Assembly: GCF_029223885.1 (NCBI RefSeq)
Contig: NZ_CP119409.1
Coordinates: forward strand, 3,188,001 to 3,252,000
DNA: 64,000 bases
Reading direction: 5' to 3'
Source: Pararhizobium gei
GTDB taxonomy: Bacteria > Pseudomonadota > Alphaproteobacteria > Rhizobiales > Rhizobiaceae
Positions 35,650 through 45,392 of the stretch are shown here, piece after piece. Made by a program: the position numbers and the translations under genes. Position 1 is the first letter of the stretch; the number at the start of each line of letters is the position of its first letter. The notes beneath the pieces were generated by a model. That model was not told where the DNA came from and made no database searches. It saw only the letters and a list, made by a program, of their open reading frames with translations.

Positions 35650-35783
35650 GAACTCCGGATTTGTAGACTGGTTCGCATTGGGGGCGATGAGAACCATTGT
35701 CCGGACACCCCAATAATGACGATCCCGATAAAAGGTTCCGCGCAGTGTCAGTTTTTTTAGAAAAAAAGCAACGACGTCAGATT

Positions 35784-37364
35784 TTATAAGGCGTCCAGTT
35801 CAGCCCGGTGTCGGTGGAGGCTGAGAAACGCTCGGTAGTCCCGGTCGTAGATCGCCTGCATGGCACGGTTGGGCAGGCGCTCATATCCGGGAGGCGCCAT
35901 GGCGGCGCCAGCTGTCGCCAGATCCGGGTACAGCGCCCCGGCCACGGCGGCGACCATGGCAGTCCCCAGTAGCACGGCGTCGCTGGTTTCAGTGACCACC
36001 ATGGTGCAGCCGGTTATATCGGGGTAGAGTTCCATCAGCAGCGGATTGCGGACGTGCCCCCCCGTGATGTGCAGTGTCTCGAAATCATGGCCCGCCTCGT
36101 TCATCTTTTCGAGAATGTGGCGTATGCCGAGCGCGATAGCGACGCAGCTTCGCCAATAAAGTCTGCAGAGCGCGTCGAACGAACTGTCAAGCGTCAGGCC
36201 GCTAATAACGCCAAGCGCATGTGGGTCGGCAAAGGGTGAGCGATTACCATGGAAATCGGGAAGCACATGCAGGCGCGCGGCAAACTCCGCTCCCTGTGCG
36301 GTCCGCATTTCCTGAATGCGGGAGATGATCCGCCCGTGAACTTCGGTATCGGGTTCGCCCCCGGCGCTGTGGCTGCGGACGACATGATCCAGCAGAGCGC
36401 CCGTTGCCGACTGTCCGCCTTCAATCAGCCAGCTCTCCGGCAGGACCGCTTCGAAATAAGGCCCCCACATGCCGAAACCTGGCTTCATCTGCCGAGAAAA
36501 GGCAACGATGCAGCTCGAAGTACCGGCAATCAGCGCCAATTGCCGTGAAAGCTTGTCCGGTTGACCGGCGAAACGGCCAAGCACACCGATCGCGCCGGCA
36601 TAGGCGTCGATCAGCCCCGTTGCGACGTGGCAACCCTGGTGCAACCCGAGTTCGACTGCGGACGCAGCGGTGAGCAAGCCGGTCGAGTGCCCCACAGGCA
36701 AGGTCTCGTCAGGCAGTCCACCCCGCTCTCGCAGGTCTTCCAGTCCGATTTTCGCCAGGAACCCCTCCTGCCAGGGATCGTCCCTGTGGGACAAATAATT
36801 CCATTTCGCCGTCAGCGTGCATCGCGACCGGGCAGTGCTGCCAGTGGCCCGCCAGGACAGGAAATCGGCAAGATCGAAGACGTAGCCGGCCTTCTCCCAT
36901 TGATCGGGCAGCGTCTGCTTGAGCCACATCAGCTTCGGCATCTGCATTTCCGGAGACATGACACGGCCTGAATGATCCAACACGGGATCTTTGGTCGCGG
37001 TGCAGAAATCGGATTGTTTCAGGGCCCGGTGGTCGAGCCAGACGATCGTATCCCATCGGGGATCGCCTCTCCGGTTGACCGACAGGGGCGCGCCCTGCCT
37101 GTCGCGCAGGACGAGCGAGCAGGTGGCGTCGAAACCGATAGCGACAATGGCATCGGCTGGCACACCGGCTTTGGCGCGCGCCGTCTTGACGGCTATGCAC
37201 ACAGCCGACCAGATATCTTCGGAGTCATGCTCGGCATGGTTTTCTTCCGGCCGGTTCATCGCGATCGGATAATCCGCGCGGGCCAGCTGTTGACCGTGCT
37301 TGTTGAAAATGCCCGCACGGGCGCTGCCGGTTCCCACATCGACAGCAACGATCAGATCACGCAT
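35784..37364 (-). CDS. FGGY-family pentulose kinase (ribulokinase-like)
   Basis: The 526-residue carbohydrate kinase has the N-terminal phosphate loop VAVDVGTGSARAGIFN, the substrate region DPRWDTIVWLDHRAL, and a C-terminal ATP domain with LHITGGHVRNPLLMELYPDITG. It resembles D-ribulokinases of the YDR109C type. After oxidation of polyols (ribitol, arabitol, xylitol) it would phosphorylate the ketose. ATG 37364 overlaps the HAD gene stop by eight bases. Confidence 0.85.
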   Translation of the reverse strand: MRDLIVAVDVGTGSARAGIFNKHGQQLARADYPIAMNRPEENHAEHDSEDIWSAVCIAVKTARAKAGVPADAIVAIGFDATCSLVLRDRQGAPLSVNRRGDPRWDTIVWLDHRALKQSDFCTATKDPVLDHSGRVMSPEMQMPKLMWLKQTLPDQWEKAGYVFDLADFLSWRATGSTARSRCTLTAKWNYLSHRDDPWQEGFLAKIGLEDLRERGGLPDETLPVGHSTGLLTAASAVELGLHQGCHVATGLIDAYAGAIGVLGRFAGQPDKLSRQLALIAGTSSCIVAFSRQMKPGFGMWGPYFEAVLPESWLIEGGQSATGALLDHVVRSHSAGGEPDTEVHGRIISRIQEMRTAQGAEFAARLHVLPDFHGNRSPFADPHALGVISGLTLDSSFDALCRLYWRSCVAIALGIRHILEKMNEAGHDFETLHITGGHVRNPLLMELYPDITGCTMVVTETSDAVLLGTAMVAAVAGALYPDLATAGAAMAPPGYERLPNRAMQAIYDRDYRAFLSLHRHRAELDAL

Positions 37365-38061
37365 CAAGCCCAGAGGCCCCGTCTCTTTGTTGCCTGCGCA
37401 CAAGATGGATCAATTCCCGCATGTCGTCAAACAGCACATCCGGCGCAAGCTGCTTTAACACCGCGATATGCCGTTTCGAGCGCGCATGCGAGGCGCCTGC
37501 GAAGGCGAAGACGCGCATGCCGGCGGCCTTGGCAGCCTTAATTCCTGCAGGGCTATCCTCTATGACGATGCAGTTCTCCGGTGGAGTGGCCATCTCGGCG
37601 GCAGCGTGAAGAAAGAGGTCGGGGGCCGGCTTGCCATGCTCGACCATGGTCGAACTGAAAAGATGCGGTTCCAGCCTGCCAATCAATCCCGTTATCGTGA
37701 GGGACAGACGGATGCGCTCCATCTGGCTGGAGGAGGCGACGCAACGGGGAATATCGAGCTGGTCGAGCGCCGTCGCGATACCCGCGACGGGCTGTAATTC
37801 CTGCCGGAAGCGCTGGTAGAGATCGACGCGCATCTGCTCGAGGAATTCTCCATTCACCGCAAGCCCGTAGTCGTCGTGCAGAATATCCGACATCGTCTTC
37901 AGGCTCTTGCCGAGAAAGCGCTCTGTCGCCTCCTCCGCATCCATATCGACGCCGGCACCGCGCAATACCCTGATGAGAACGTCGATGGACAGAGGCTCGC
38001 TGTCGACGAGTACCCCGTCGCAATCAAAGATAACCAGTTTGGCCGGGTGGATGCTTGTCAT
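37357..38061 (-). CDS. HAD-superfamily phosphatase (beta-phosphoglucomutase-like)
   Basis: The 234-residue enzyme has HAD motif I FDCDGVLVDSE, motif II VASSS, motif III Lys in EHGKPAPDLF and motif IV VIEDSPAGIKAAKAAG. A helical cap follows motif I. Such enzymes dephosphorylate sugar phosphates. It lies between mtlK and the kinase gene and overlaps the latter, so it belongs to the polyol operon; the substrate is not known. Confidence 0.88.
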   Translation of the reverse strand: MTSIHPAKLVIFDCDGVLVDSEPLSIDVLIRVLRGAGVDMDAEEATERFLGKSLKTMSDILHDDYGLAVNGEFLEQMRVDLYQRFRQELQPVAGIATALDQLDIPRCVASSSQMERIRLSLTITGLIGRLEPHLFSSTMVEHGKPAPDLFLHAAAEMATPPENCIVIEDSPAGIKAAKAAGMRVFAFAGASHARSKRHIAVLKQLAPDVLFDDMRELIHLVRRQQRDGASGLDA

Positions 38062-38140
38062 CGTGAAGCCGCGGCGCCCGTTTCGAAACCATCGCTTGTC
38101 AGAACAGCCGGATAAACTGGAAAAGCGGCCGTCATGTCAT

Positions 38141-39625
38141 TCACGCCCCCAGTTCGCCGTCGAGATAGAGCTGCAGCGTCGCCCGCGTTCCCTTATCCCG
38201 TAGCGTCTTCAAGGCATGGGCAAAACGTTGGCGAAACAGCTCGGATTGCGCAACTTCGCCGAAAATATCCGACAGCGCAAGAAAGGCCATCGGGTCATCC
38301 CTGGTTTTCAGTGCAGCGGCCTGCAACCGCTCGGCGTTGGCATCGTTGAAGATGATCGGTTTGCCGCTGTCGCTCATGCCTTCGAAATACCGGCACCAGA
38401 GCGCCGAGACCAGCGACAGTCCCACGACGTCAAGGTTCTGGCGAAGCCGGTCGAGTGTCGATGGCAGAATGAATTTCGGTTGCCGGTTCGATCCGTCCTG
38501 CGCCAGCCGGGGAATGGTGTCGGCGATCTTCGGGTTGAAGAGCCGGGTCTCGACCTGCTTGTAGTAAGCCTTAAGGTCAGTGTCCGGCACCGGCGGCACG
38601 ATGGGGATGATCTCATCGTTTTCGAGTTTCTCCAGGAAAGCCTGGATGATCGGCTCCTGCATCGCCTCATGCACGAAATGGATATCAAGCAAGGCGGCCG
38701 GATACGCGATTGCCGCGTGCCCCCCATTGAGGATGCGGATTTTCATATGCTCATAGGGCGCGACATCGGGTACGAACTGCACACCGACCGTCTCCAGCGC
38801 CGGGCGGCCGGCCGGAAAATGGTCTTCCAGCACCCATTGCTTGAATTCCTCGCAAAAGACCGGCCAGTTGTCGTCGATTTCATACTCAGTCGCCACGATA
38901 CCGATTTCTCGCGGTCCCGTTGCCGGTGTAATCCTATCGACCATCCCGTTCGGAAAGGCGACATTGGCGTCGATCCACGCCGCAAGCTCCGGATCCGACA
39001 AGCGGGCCAGCCCGAAGATGGCAGCATGCGTGACTTCGCCATTGCCGGGAATGTTGTCGCAGGACATTACGGTAAACGGAACGATCCCGTTGTCCCTGCG
39101 TGCTTTGAGACCGGCAATGATCAGGCCGAAAACGGTTTTCGGATCGTCCGGATTTTCGCTGTCTGCGACGATTGCCGGATGCTTCGGGTTAAATGCTCCC
39201 GACGCCGGATCGATGAAGTAGCCGCCTTCGGTGATCGTCAGCGAAACGATGCGGATGGCAGGGTCGGCGAGCCGTTCAATCGTTGCGGCCGCCTGTCCGG
39301 GCCGCAGATAATCGATCATCGGTCCCGTGACCCGGGCTGCACTCCTGTTGTTGTCCTGCTCGACAACCGTCGTCAGGAAATCCTGTTCGGCAAGCTTCGT
39401 CCGCATCGCTTCATCGGACGGCAATACCCCGGCGCCGACAATCGCCCAGTCCAGTTCCTTGCCTGTATTAAAGAGATCGTCGAGATAGACAGCCTGATGG
39501 GCGCGGTGAAAATTGCCGACGCCGAAATGCACGATGCCGGCGGTCAGCGCTGCCCGGTCATAGGCGGGAATGGCGGCTGTCGCCTTGACGGCGTCGAGCG
39601 TGGCGAGCGAGAGCTTGGTGGTCAT
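38141..39625 (-). CDS. mtlK: Mannitol 2-dehydrogenase (long-chain polyol dehydrogenase)
   Basis: The 494-residue enzyme has the family N-terminus IVHFGVGNFHRAHQAVYLDDL, TITEGGYFIDPASG, and the catalytic Lys/Asn region MKIRILNGGHAAIAYPAALL. It oxidises D-mannitol, and often D-arabitol or sorbitol, with NAD. It belongs with the smo transport genes as in Sinorhizobium and Rhodobacter. It begins about 27 bp after the remnant of smoS. Confidence 0.9.
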   Translation of the reverse strand: MTTKLSLATLDAVKATAAIPAYDRAALTAGIVHFGVGNFHRAHQAVYLDDLFNTGKELDWAIVGAGVLPSDEAMRTKLAEQDFLTTVVEQDNNRSAARVTGPMIDYLRPGQAAATIERLADPAIRIVSLTITEGGYFIDPASGAFNPKHPAIVADSENPDDPKTVFGLIIAGLKARRDNGIVPFTVMSCDNIPGNGEVTHAAIFGLARLSDPELAAWIDANVAFPNGMVDRITPATGPREIGIVATEYEIDDNWPVFCEEFKQWVLEDHFPAGRPALETVGVQFVPDVAPYEHMKIRILNGGHAAIAYPAALLDIHFVHEAMQEPIIQAFLEKLENDEIIPIVPPVPDTDLKAYYKQVETRLFNPKIADTIPRLAQDGSNRQPKFILPSTLDRLRQNLDVVGLSLVSALWCRYFEGMSDSGKPIIFNDANAERLQAAALKTRDDPMAFLALSDIFGEVAQSELFRQRFAHALKTLRDKGTRATLQLYLDGELGA

Positions 39626-39651
39626 GTCTTCAATCCTTTCGCGAGCCTCGA

Positions 39652-39808
39652 TCAGCTCATTCAGTTGCCGCCATCGACATTATAGGTCTGGGCGACGATA
39701 TAGTCAGCTTCCTGCGAGGTTAGGAACACAGCCATGCCAGTGAGATGCCACGCCCTGCCCATCCGTCCAAAGGGAACGTCGGCATCGATCGGCCTCCCTG
39801 CAACCACA
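39652..39808 (-). pseudogene. smoS: C-terminal remnant of sorbitol dehydrogenase SmoS
   Basis: About 48 codons of an SDR C-terminus remain in frame directly after the smoK stop: DVPFGRMGRAWHLTGMAVFL, then TSQEADYIVAQTYNVDGGN. SmoS of Rhodobacter ends VDGGNWMS; here the Trp codon is TGA (39661-39663), followed by ATG AGC TGA, so a TGG to TGA change cut the end too. The other roughly 200 codons, including the NAD site and catalytic Tyr-Lys, are gone, so this is a deletion relic. Confidence 0.85.
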
Positions 39809-40810
39809 TCATCGGATCGCCAATCCCTTGTCGTTGAACCGATGGATGCGATCGGCATCCGGGGTGAGAAAGACCTTGTCGCCATGGTCGACAGGCACGT
39901 CACCGCTCGTTCGAACTGTGACCATGCCGATCCCCTCGACATGCACGTGAAGGAAGGTGTCGGAGCCTAGATGTTCGGCGACCCCGACCACGCCGGCAAA
40001 ACTGCCGCTGTCCTTGGACAGTTTGATGTGCTCCGGCCGGAATCCGATCGTATGGGCGCTGTAGGGGGCGGCCATCTGGCCGGTGGCGAAGTTCATGCGC
40101 GGCGAGCCGATGAAGCCAGCGACGAAGAGATTATCCGGCTTGTTGTAAAGGTCGAGCGGCGAGCCGACCTGCTCGACATTGCCGGCATTGAGCACGACGA
40201 TCTTGTCGGCCATGGTCATGGCTTCGACCTGATCGTGGGTCACATAAATCATTGTGGTTTTGAGCTGATGGTGCAACTCGCTGATTTCGAGCCGCATCGT
40301 ACCGCGCAGCGAGGCGTCGAGATTGGACAGCGGCTCGTCGAACAGGAAGGCTGAAGGTTCGCGTACGATGGCGCGGCCGATCGCGACGCGCTGGCGCTGA
40401 CCGCCGGAAAGCTGACCCGGCCGTCGGTCGAGGTAATTGGTGAGGTTAAGTACCCGCGCGGCCTCCGTCACTTTCTTGTCGATGGCGGCCGGATCCATCT
40501 TGGCCATTTTCAGCGGAAAGGCGATATTGTTGCGCACCGACATATGCGGATAGAGCGCATAGGACTGGAATACCATCGCCAGCCCACGCTTGGCCGGCGC
40601 CTCCCCCGTCACGTCGCGGCCATCGATGTCGATGGTGCCGCTCGTGGTGTCCTCGAGACCGGCGATCAGGCGCAGCAGGGTCGACTTGCCGCAGCCCGAC
40701 GGCCCGACAAATACGACGAACTCGCCGTCCTCGATCACCAGATCGATACCCGGAATGACCTGCGTCGCGCCGAAGGACTTATTGACTTTCTTGAGTGTGA
40801 TATTGCCCAT
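39809..40810 (-). CDS. smoK: Polyol ABC transporter ATP-binding protein SmoK
   Basis: The 333-residue MalK-type ATPase has Walker A GPSGCGKS, signature [16 protein letters not shown], Walker [13 protein letters not shown], switch [10 protein letters not shown] and a C-terminal OB-fold ([11 protein letters not shown]). It drives uptake of sorbitol, mannitol or related polyols. It is fourth in smoEFGK order. Confidence 0.9.
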   Translation of the reverse strand: MGNITLKKVNKSFGATQVIPGIDLVIEDGEFVVFVGPSGCGKSTLLRLIAGLEDTTSGTIDIDGRDVTGEAPAKRGLAMVFQSYALYPHMSVRNNIAFPLKMAKMDPAAIDKKVTEAARVLNLTNYLDRRPGQLSGGQRQRVAIGRAIVREPSAFLFDEPLSNLDASLRGTMRLEISELHHQLKTTMIYVTHDQVEAMTMADKIVVLNAGNVEQVGSPLDLYNKPDNLFVAGFIGSPRMNFATGQMAAPYSAHTIGFRPEHIKLSKDSGSFAGVVGVAEHLGSDTFLHVHVEGIGMVTVRTSGDVPVDHGDKVFLTPDADRIHRFNDKGLAIR

Positions 40811-40844
40811 GCTGGCCTCCCGGTCGTTTCTTTAAGTTCTTGAT

Positions 40845-41669
40845 TTACTTGACGGCACCGAAAGTCAGTCCGCGCACGAGCTGTTTCTGGCTGAACCAGC
40901 CCATGATCAGGATGGGTGCGATGGCGAGCGTCGAGGCTGCGGAAAGCTTGGCCCAGAACAGTCCTTGCGGACTGGAGAAGGAACTGATGAAGGCTGTGAG
41001 CGGTGCGGCGTTGGTGGCCGTCAGGCGGATCGTCCAGAAGGCCTCGTTCCAGGCAAGGATGATGTTGAGCAGCATGGTGGACGCGATGCCCGGCACCGCC
41101 ATCGGCGTCAGCACATAGACGATCTCGTTCCACAAAGAGGCGCCATCCATCCGGGCAGCTTCGAGGATCTCGCCGGGAATTTCGCGAAAATACGTATAGA
41201 GCATCCAGACGACGATCGGCAGGTTGATCATGGTCAGCATGAAGGTGAGACCGATGCGGCTATCCAGCAGACCGAAGTTGCGGAAGATCAGGTACATCGG
41301 AAACAGAACGGCGACGGCCGGCATCATCTTGGTGGAGAGCATCCACATCAGGATGTCCTTGGTCCGCTTTGTCGGCGAGAACGCCATCGACCAGGCGGCC
41401 GGCACGGCGATCAGCAGAGCGATGACGGTCGAGCCCAAGGACAGGATGACCGAGTTCATGAACGGCTTTAAGTAATTGTACTGGTCCTGCACCGCGCCAT
41501 AGCTTTCCAGGGTCCAGGACGGGACCATGTCGAAGCCGGCGATCGCCTCCGTTTCGGATTTGAACGAGGTGATGATCGTGTAGAGGATCGGGAAGAAGAT
41601 GATCAGAGCGACGACCCAGGCGGCAACGGTGAAGAACACCTTGCGTTTGGTACTGATAGCGCGTGCCAT
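40845..41669 (-). CDS. smoG: Polyol ABC transporter permease SmoG
   Basis: The 274-residue MalG-type permease has six helices and the EAA loop FREIPGEILEAARMDGASLWNEIVYVLTPMAVPGI. The N-terminus (TKRKVFFTVAAWVVALIIFFPILYTIITSFK) is typical of the group. It lies 24 bp after smoF. Confidence 0.9.
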   Translation of the reverse strand: MARAISTKRKVFFTVAAWVVALIIFFPILYTIITSFKSETEAIAGFDMVPSWTLESYGAVQDQYNYLKPFMNSVILSLGSTVIALLIAVPAAWSMAFSPTKRTKDILMWMLSTKMMPAVAVLFPMYLIFRNFGLLDSRIGLTFMLTMINLPIVVWMLYTYFREIPGEILEAARMDGASLWNEIVYVLTPMAVPGIASTMLLNIILAWNEAFWTIRLTATNAAPLTAFISSFSSPQGLFWAKLSAASTLAIAPILIMGWFSQKQLVRGLTFGAVK

Positions 41670-41693
41670 GGACTTTTCCTCTCAGTTTACCGC

Positions 41694-42566
41694 TCAGCGG
41701 TCCAGGTTCCTGCCGACAGCGCGCATGGCGAAGAAGGCGACGATGTTGGCAAGAATGACAGCGATGATGCCCCCGGCCGATGCTTGGCCGATTTTGAATT
41801 CGAGTGAGGCCTTCTGGTAGACAAGGAACGGCAGATTGGTGGATGCGTAACCCGGGCCGCCATTGGTCGTCACCAGGATCTCGGCATAGACCGACAGAAG
41901 GAAGATCGTCTGGATCAGGATGACGACGGTGATAGCCCGCGACATGTGCGGCAGCGTCAGATACCAGAAGCGCGACAGGAAGCTCGCGCCATCCATTTCG
42001 GCCGCCTCCATCTGCTCGCCGTCGAGCGACTGCAACGACGTCAACAGGATGAGGGTGGCAAAGGGCAACCATTGCCAGGCGACGATGATGATGACTGAAA
42101 ACAGCGGATATTGCGCAAACCAATCGACCGGCTGCACGCCGAGAAAGCGCGCCATGTCGGCAAAGACACCGTAACTCGGATGCATGATCATGTTCTTCCA
42201 GACAAGCGCTGCCACCGGAGGCATGACGAAGAACGGCGAGATCACAAGGATGCGCACGAAGCCCTGCCCGAAGATCGGCTGATCCAGCAAAAGGGCAAGC
42301 AACACCCCGCCGACGACCGTGATCAAAAGCACGCTGCCGACAATCAGGAGTGTGTTGAGAATGGCCTGAAAAAAGGCGGGGTTGGAATAGAACAGCGCAT
42401 AATTCGAAAAACCGACGAAGCCGTCACGGATCGGGTTGAGCGGATTATACTGCTGGAAGGAAAACCACAGCGTTATCGCCAGCGGCACGATCATCCAGAT
42501 GAAAAGCGCAAGCACGGATGGCGCCAGCATCAGCCGGGCAAGCGTTTGGGTCTGTCGCGTGGCCAT
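41694..42566 (-). CDS. smoF: Polyol ABC transporter permease SmoF
   Basis: The 290-residue MalF-type permease has six helices, LMLAPSVLALFIWMIVPLAITLWFSFQ at the start and EAA loop LDGEQMEAAEMDGASFLSRFWYLTLPHM. It pairs with SmoG. About 200 bp separate it from smoE. Confidence 0.9.
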   Translation of the reverse strand: MATRQTQTLARLMLAPSVLALFIWMIVPLAITLWFSFQQYNPLNPIRDGFVGFSNYALFYSNPAFFQAILNTLLIVGSVLLITVVGGVLLALLLDQPIFGQGFVRILVISPFFVMPPVAALVWKNMIMHPSYGVFADMARFLGVQPVDWFAQYPLFSVIIIVAWQWLPFATLILLTSLQSLDGEQMEAAEMDGASFLSRFWYLTLPHMSRAITVVILIQTIFLLSVYAEILVTTNGGPGYASTNLPFLVYQKASLEFKIGQASAGGIIAVILANIVAFFAMRAVGRNLDR

Positions 42567-42769
42567 GGTTCCCCCCTCGATTGATGATGGACCGTTCGGT
42601 CTTGTGGTGGCGCATCACTTGCAGCGCACGGCGTCGGCGACGCACATCCGGTCGCCAAGCACAAACATATCCGGCATTTCGGAAAATATGGCCGCCCGTT
42701 CGTTGGGACGGGCGGCCCGGAGTGAGGCCGCCCCTTGGGAAAGGGCCTCACTCGATAGAGCCACCTCCG

Positions 42770-44080
42770 TTACTGGATGTAGCCGCCTTCGGTCATCGTG
42801 CTCGTGGTAACATCCTGTGCCTGCTTCAGAGCGTCATCGACCGTCATCTGCCCTGCAAGGGCGGCCGAGAAAAGCTGGCCGACTGTCGTACCGAGACCCT
42901 GGAATTCAGGAATGGCAACGAACTGCACACCGACATAAGGAACCGGCTTGACGGTCGGCTTTGTCGGATCGGCCGAGTTGATCGAGTCGAGCGTCATCTT
43001 GGCGAACGGAGCGGCCTTCTGATACTCGGCATTGGCATAGAGCGAGGAACGCGTGCCCGGAGGAACGTTTGCCCATCCCTCTTTTGAAGCGACCAGATCA
43101 AGGTAAGCCTTGCTCGTTGCCCAGGAGACGAATTTCTGGGCAGCTTCGGCCTTCTGCGTGCCAGCCGGAACAGCGAGCGACCATGCCCACAGCCAGTTGC
43201 CGCGCTTGCCGAGACCGGTATCGGGCGCCAGAGCGTAGCCAACCTTGTCGGCAACGGTGGAGTCCTTGGGGTTCGACACGAAGGATGCAGCAACCGTTGC
43301 ATCGATCCACATGCCGCACTTTCCCTGCTGGAACAGCGCCAGATTTTCGTTGAAGCCGTTCGAAGACGCGCCGACCGGGCCGGCATCCTTCATCAGGTCG
43401 ACATAGAACTGAAGTGTGTTCTTCCACTCCGGCTGATCGAACTGGGGTTTCCAGCTCTCATCGAACCAGCGGGCGCCGAACGAATTGGACATAGCCGTCA
43501 GGAAGGCCATGTTCTCGCCCCAGCCGGCCTTGCCGCGAAGGCAGACGCCGTTGATCTCGGCCGCACGGTCGGTCATCTTGCGGGCGGCGTCAGCGACAAA
43601 TTCCCAGGTCGGCGCGTCGGGCATGGTAAGTCCGGCCTTTTCCATCAGGTCCTTGCGGTACATGATGAACGAGCTTTCGCCGTAAAACGGTGCCGCATAC
43701 AGCTTGCCATCGACCGAGAGACCACCGGCAATAGCCGGGATGATGTCGGCCGCATCATAATCGGCGCCAAGATTGTCGAGCGGCAGAAGCCAGCTCTGCT
43801 TGGCCCAGATCGGAACTTCGTAAGTACCGATCGTCATGACGTCGTATTGGCCGCCCTTGGTGGCGATGTCGGTGGTGACGCGCTCGCGCAGAACGTTTTC
43901 CTCGAGCGTGACCCACTCGAGCTGAATGTCAGGATTTGCCTTGGTGAAATCATCCGTCAGCGTCTGCATCCGGACCATGTCGCCATTGTTCACCGTGGCA
44001 ATGGTGAGGGTTTCGGCCTGTGCGAAACCCGCGATGACGACAGCCGAGCATGTGCCCAGCAGAAAAGTTTTCAAATTCAT
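42770..44080 (-). CDS. smoE: Polyol ABC transporter substrate-binding protein SmoE
   Basis: The 436-residue family 1 binding protein starts MNLKTFLLGTCSAVVIAGFAQA, a signal peptide cleaved at about residue 22. Mature features include TLTIATVNNGDMVRMQTLTDDFTKANPDIQLEWV and YVDLMKDAGPVGASSNGFNEN. It captures sorbitol/mannitol in the periplasm. ATG 44080 is used; the frame runs upstream to 44410 without family sequence. Confidence 0.9.
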   Translation of the reverse strand: MNLKTFLLGTCSAVVIAGFAQAETLTIATVNNGDMVRMQTLTDDFTKANPDIQLEWVTLEENVLRERVTTDIATKGGQYDVMTIGTYEVPIWAKQSWLLPLDNLGADYDAADIIPAIAGGLSVDGKLYAAPFYGESSFIMYRKDLMEKAGLTMPDAPTWEFVADAARKMTDRAAEINGVCLRGKAGWGENMAFLTAMSNSFGARWFDESWKPQFDQPEWKNTLQFYVDLMKDAGPVGASSNGFNENLALFQQGKCGMWIDATVAASFVSNPKDSTVADKVGYALAPDTGLGKRGNWLWAWSLAVPAGTQKAEAAQKFVSWATSKAYLDLVASKEGWANVPPGTRSSLYANAEYQKAAPFAKMTLDSINSADPTKPTVKPVPYVGVQFVAIPEFQGLGTTVGQLFSAALAGQMTVDDALKQAQDVTTSTMTEGGYIQ

Positions 44081-44231
44081 ATATCTTCCTCCCAGAAGAG
44101 TTATGAGCATTTGCCTTGCTCGTGGGCAATTACTCACATATCGACGCGCAATGTCAACCGGCATTCGTCGCTGCATTGCAATACGGATGGCCAAGACCCT
44201 GAGGTATAAGGATAATAGTTCTTCCGGTGAC

Positions 44232-45245
44232 CTACTGCCCGAGCAGGAATTCTGCCGTCGCCTCATCGGTGATGATGCCGTTGATGATGCGGCCTTTGAG
44301 CGCTGCGGCCAGAGCCAATTGTTTTCTCTGGCCTTTTGCCATGCCGATGACGGTCGCCGAATCGCATGACGGTAACGGCACGCTGGCCACCCGCATGTTG
44401 ATGCTTCCACTCATCATCCGGCCGTTCCTGTCGAACATCCAGCCGCAGATTTCGCCGGCAGCCCCTTCGTCCATCAGGCGCAGCATTTCTTCCCGGGACA
44501 GGAAGCCGTCTTCGCAAAGCGGCGCCTGTTCGCCCAGTTCGCCGATGCCGACGAAAGCGACATTGGCTTCGGCGCCGAGTTGCAGTGCCGACCTGACGAG
44601 AGCCTGATTGTGCAGCAACGCCCGCTCTTCCGGCGAGGAGACCAGCACCGGTAGAGGCATGGGAAAATGCCGGGCCTTCACCGCATCGGCCATCGAGAAG
44701 ATGACGTTGTAATAGGCGGCCGAACCATCAAGGCCGATATTTCCGGTCAGCGAGACGATACGGTGCTGCGGACATTCCATCGCCGGAAGCTGGTCGATCG
44801 CCGCTTTCAAGGTGCGCCCCGTGCCGATTGCAAGGATGATCGGATCGGCGGATTTCAGCCAGCGTTCGATTTCCGCCGCACCGGCCTCGGCAATACCTGC
44901 AGTCGTGGACAACGAGCCGGGATCGCTTGGCACGATGTCCACCTGCTTCAAACCGTATCTTTCCTTGAGACGCAGCCCCAGTTCCAGGCAGGCCGCAATC
45001 GGATGGTCGAGACGAACCTTGATCAGGCGTTCGGCCATGGCGAGGGAAACAAGCCGCTGCGCCGATTGCCGCGATATGCCCATGGCGCTGGCGATCTCGT
45101 CTTGGGTGCGGCCGGCCACATAATAGAGCCAGCCTGCCCGCGCGGCATCGTCGAGCCTGTTATTGCCTTCCGGTCTGCGCGCCATTGTCTGTGCAATCTC
45201 CCTGCTCCTCAGTGCTGACATTTTTTGCAGGCTGCTGTCAAACAT
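44232..45245 (-). CDS. smoC: SorC/DeoR-type sugar-binding regulator SmoC
   Basis: The 337-residue regulator has an N-terminal HTH (AARAGWLYYVAGRTQDEIASAMGISRQSAQRLVSLAMAERLI) and a SorC sugar-binding domain (LGLRLKERYGLKQVDIVP, ILAIGTGRTLKAAIDQLPA, VVSLTGNIG-like). It binds phosphorylated polyol signals and controls smoEFGK-mtlK, as in Rhodobacter. ATG 45245 or 45221 may be the start. It is first in the polyol set and divergent from preT. Confidence 0.85.
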   Translation of the reverse strand: MFDSSLQKMSALRSREIAQTMARRPEGNNRLDDAARAGWLYYVAGRTQDEIASAMGISRQSAQRLVSLAMAERLIKVRLDHPIAACLELGLRLKERYGLKQVDIVPSDPGSLSTTAGIAEAGAAEIERWLKSADPIILAIGTGRTLKAAIDQLPAMECPQHRIVSLTGNIGLDGSAAYYNVIFSMADAVKARHFPMPLPVLVSSPEERALLHNQALVRSALQLGAEANVAFVGIGELGEQAPLCEDGFLSREEMLRLMDEGAAGEICGWMFDRNGRMMSGSINMRVASVPLPSCDSATVIGMAKGQRKQLALAAALKGRIINGIITDEATAEFLLGQ

Positions 45246-45320
45246 GGACAGGTCACCGAAGAAGCATACACCCGCGGAACGCCTGCACGGCAAGCGTCCG
45301 GCGTTTTTACATTTTGATTT

Positions 45321-45336
45321 TTTACCGTTTGATAAA
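45321..45336. promoter_or_regulatory. RutR-like operator before preT
   Basis: TTTACC-GTTT-GATAAA is an imperfect palindrome 57 bp before preT. It shares TTTACC-N4-G(G/A)T(C/A)AA with the site at 50780-50795 and resembles the E. coli RutR consensus TTGACCA-NN-TGGTCAA. Confidence 0.45.
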
Positions 45337-45392
45337 AAAATAAAGCGTGGTACCGTTTCGCTATCCTGAGGCATGACATTTGGGAGCAAAAA

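Noticed and set aside
35551..35760. 69-codon plus-strand frame after the HWE-like gene
   Set aside because: It spans two perfect hairpins and has no family character; the stretch is better seen as structured non-coding DNA.
44111..44129. TTGCC-N9-GGCAA before smoE as a SmoC operator
   Set aside because: Only 5-bp arms with a long spacer; too weak to separate from chance without a second site.
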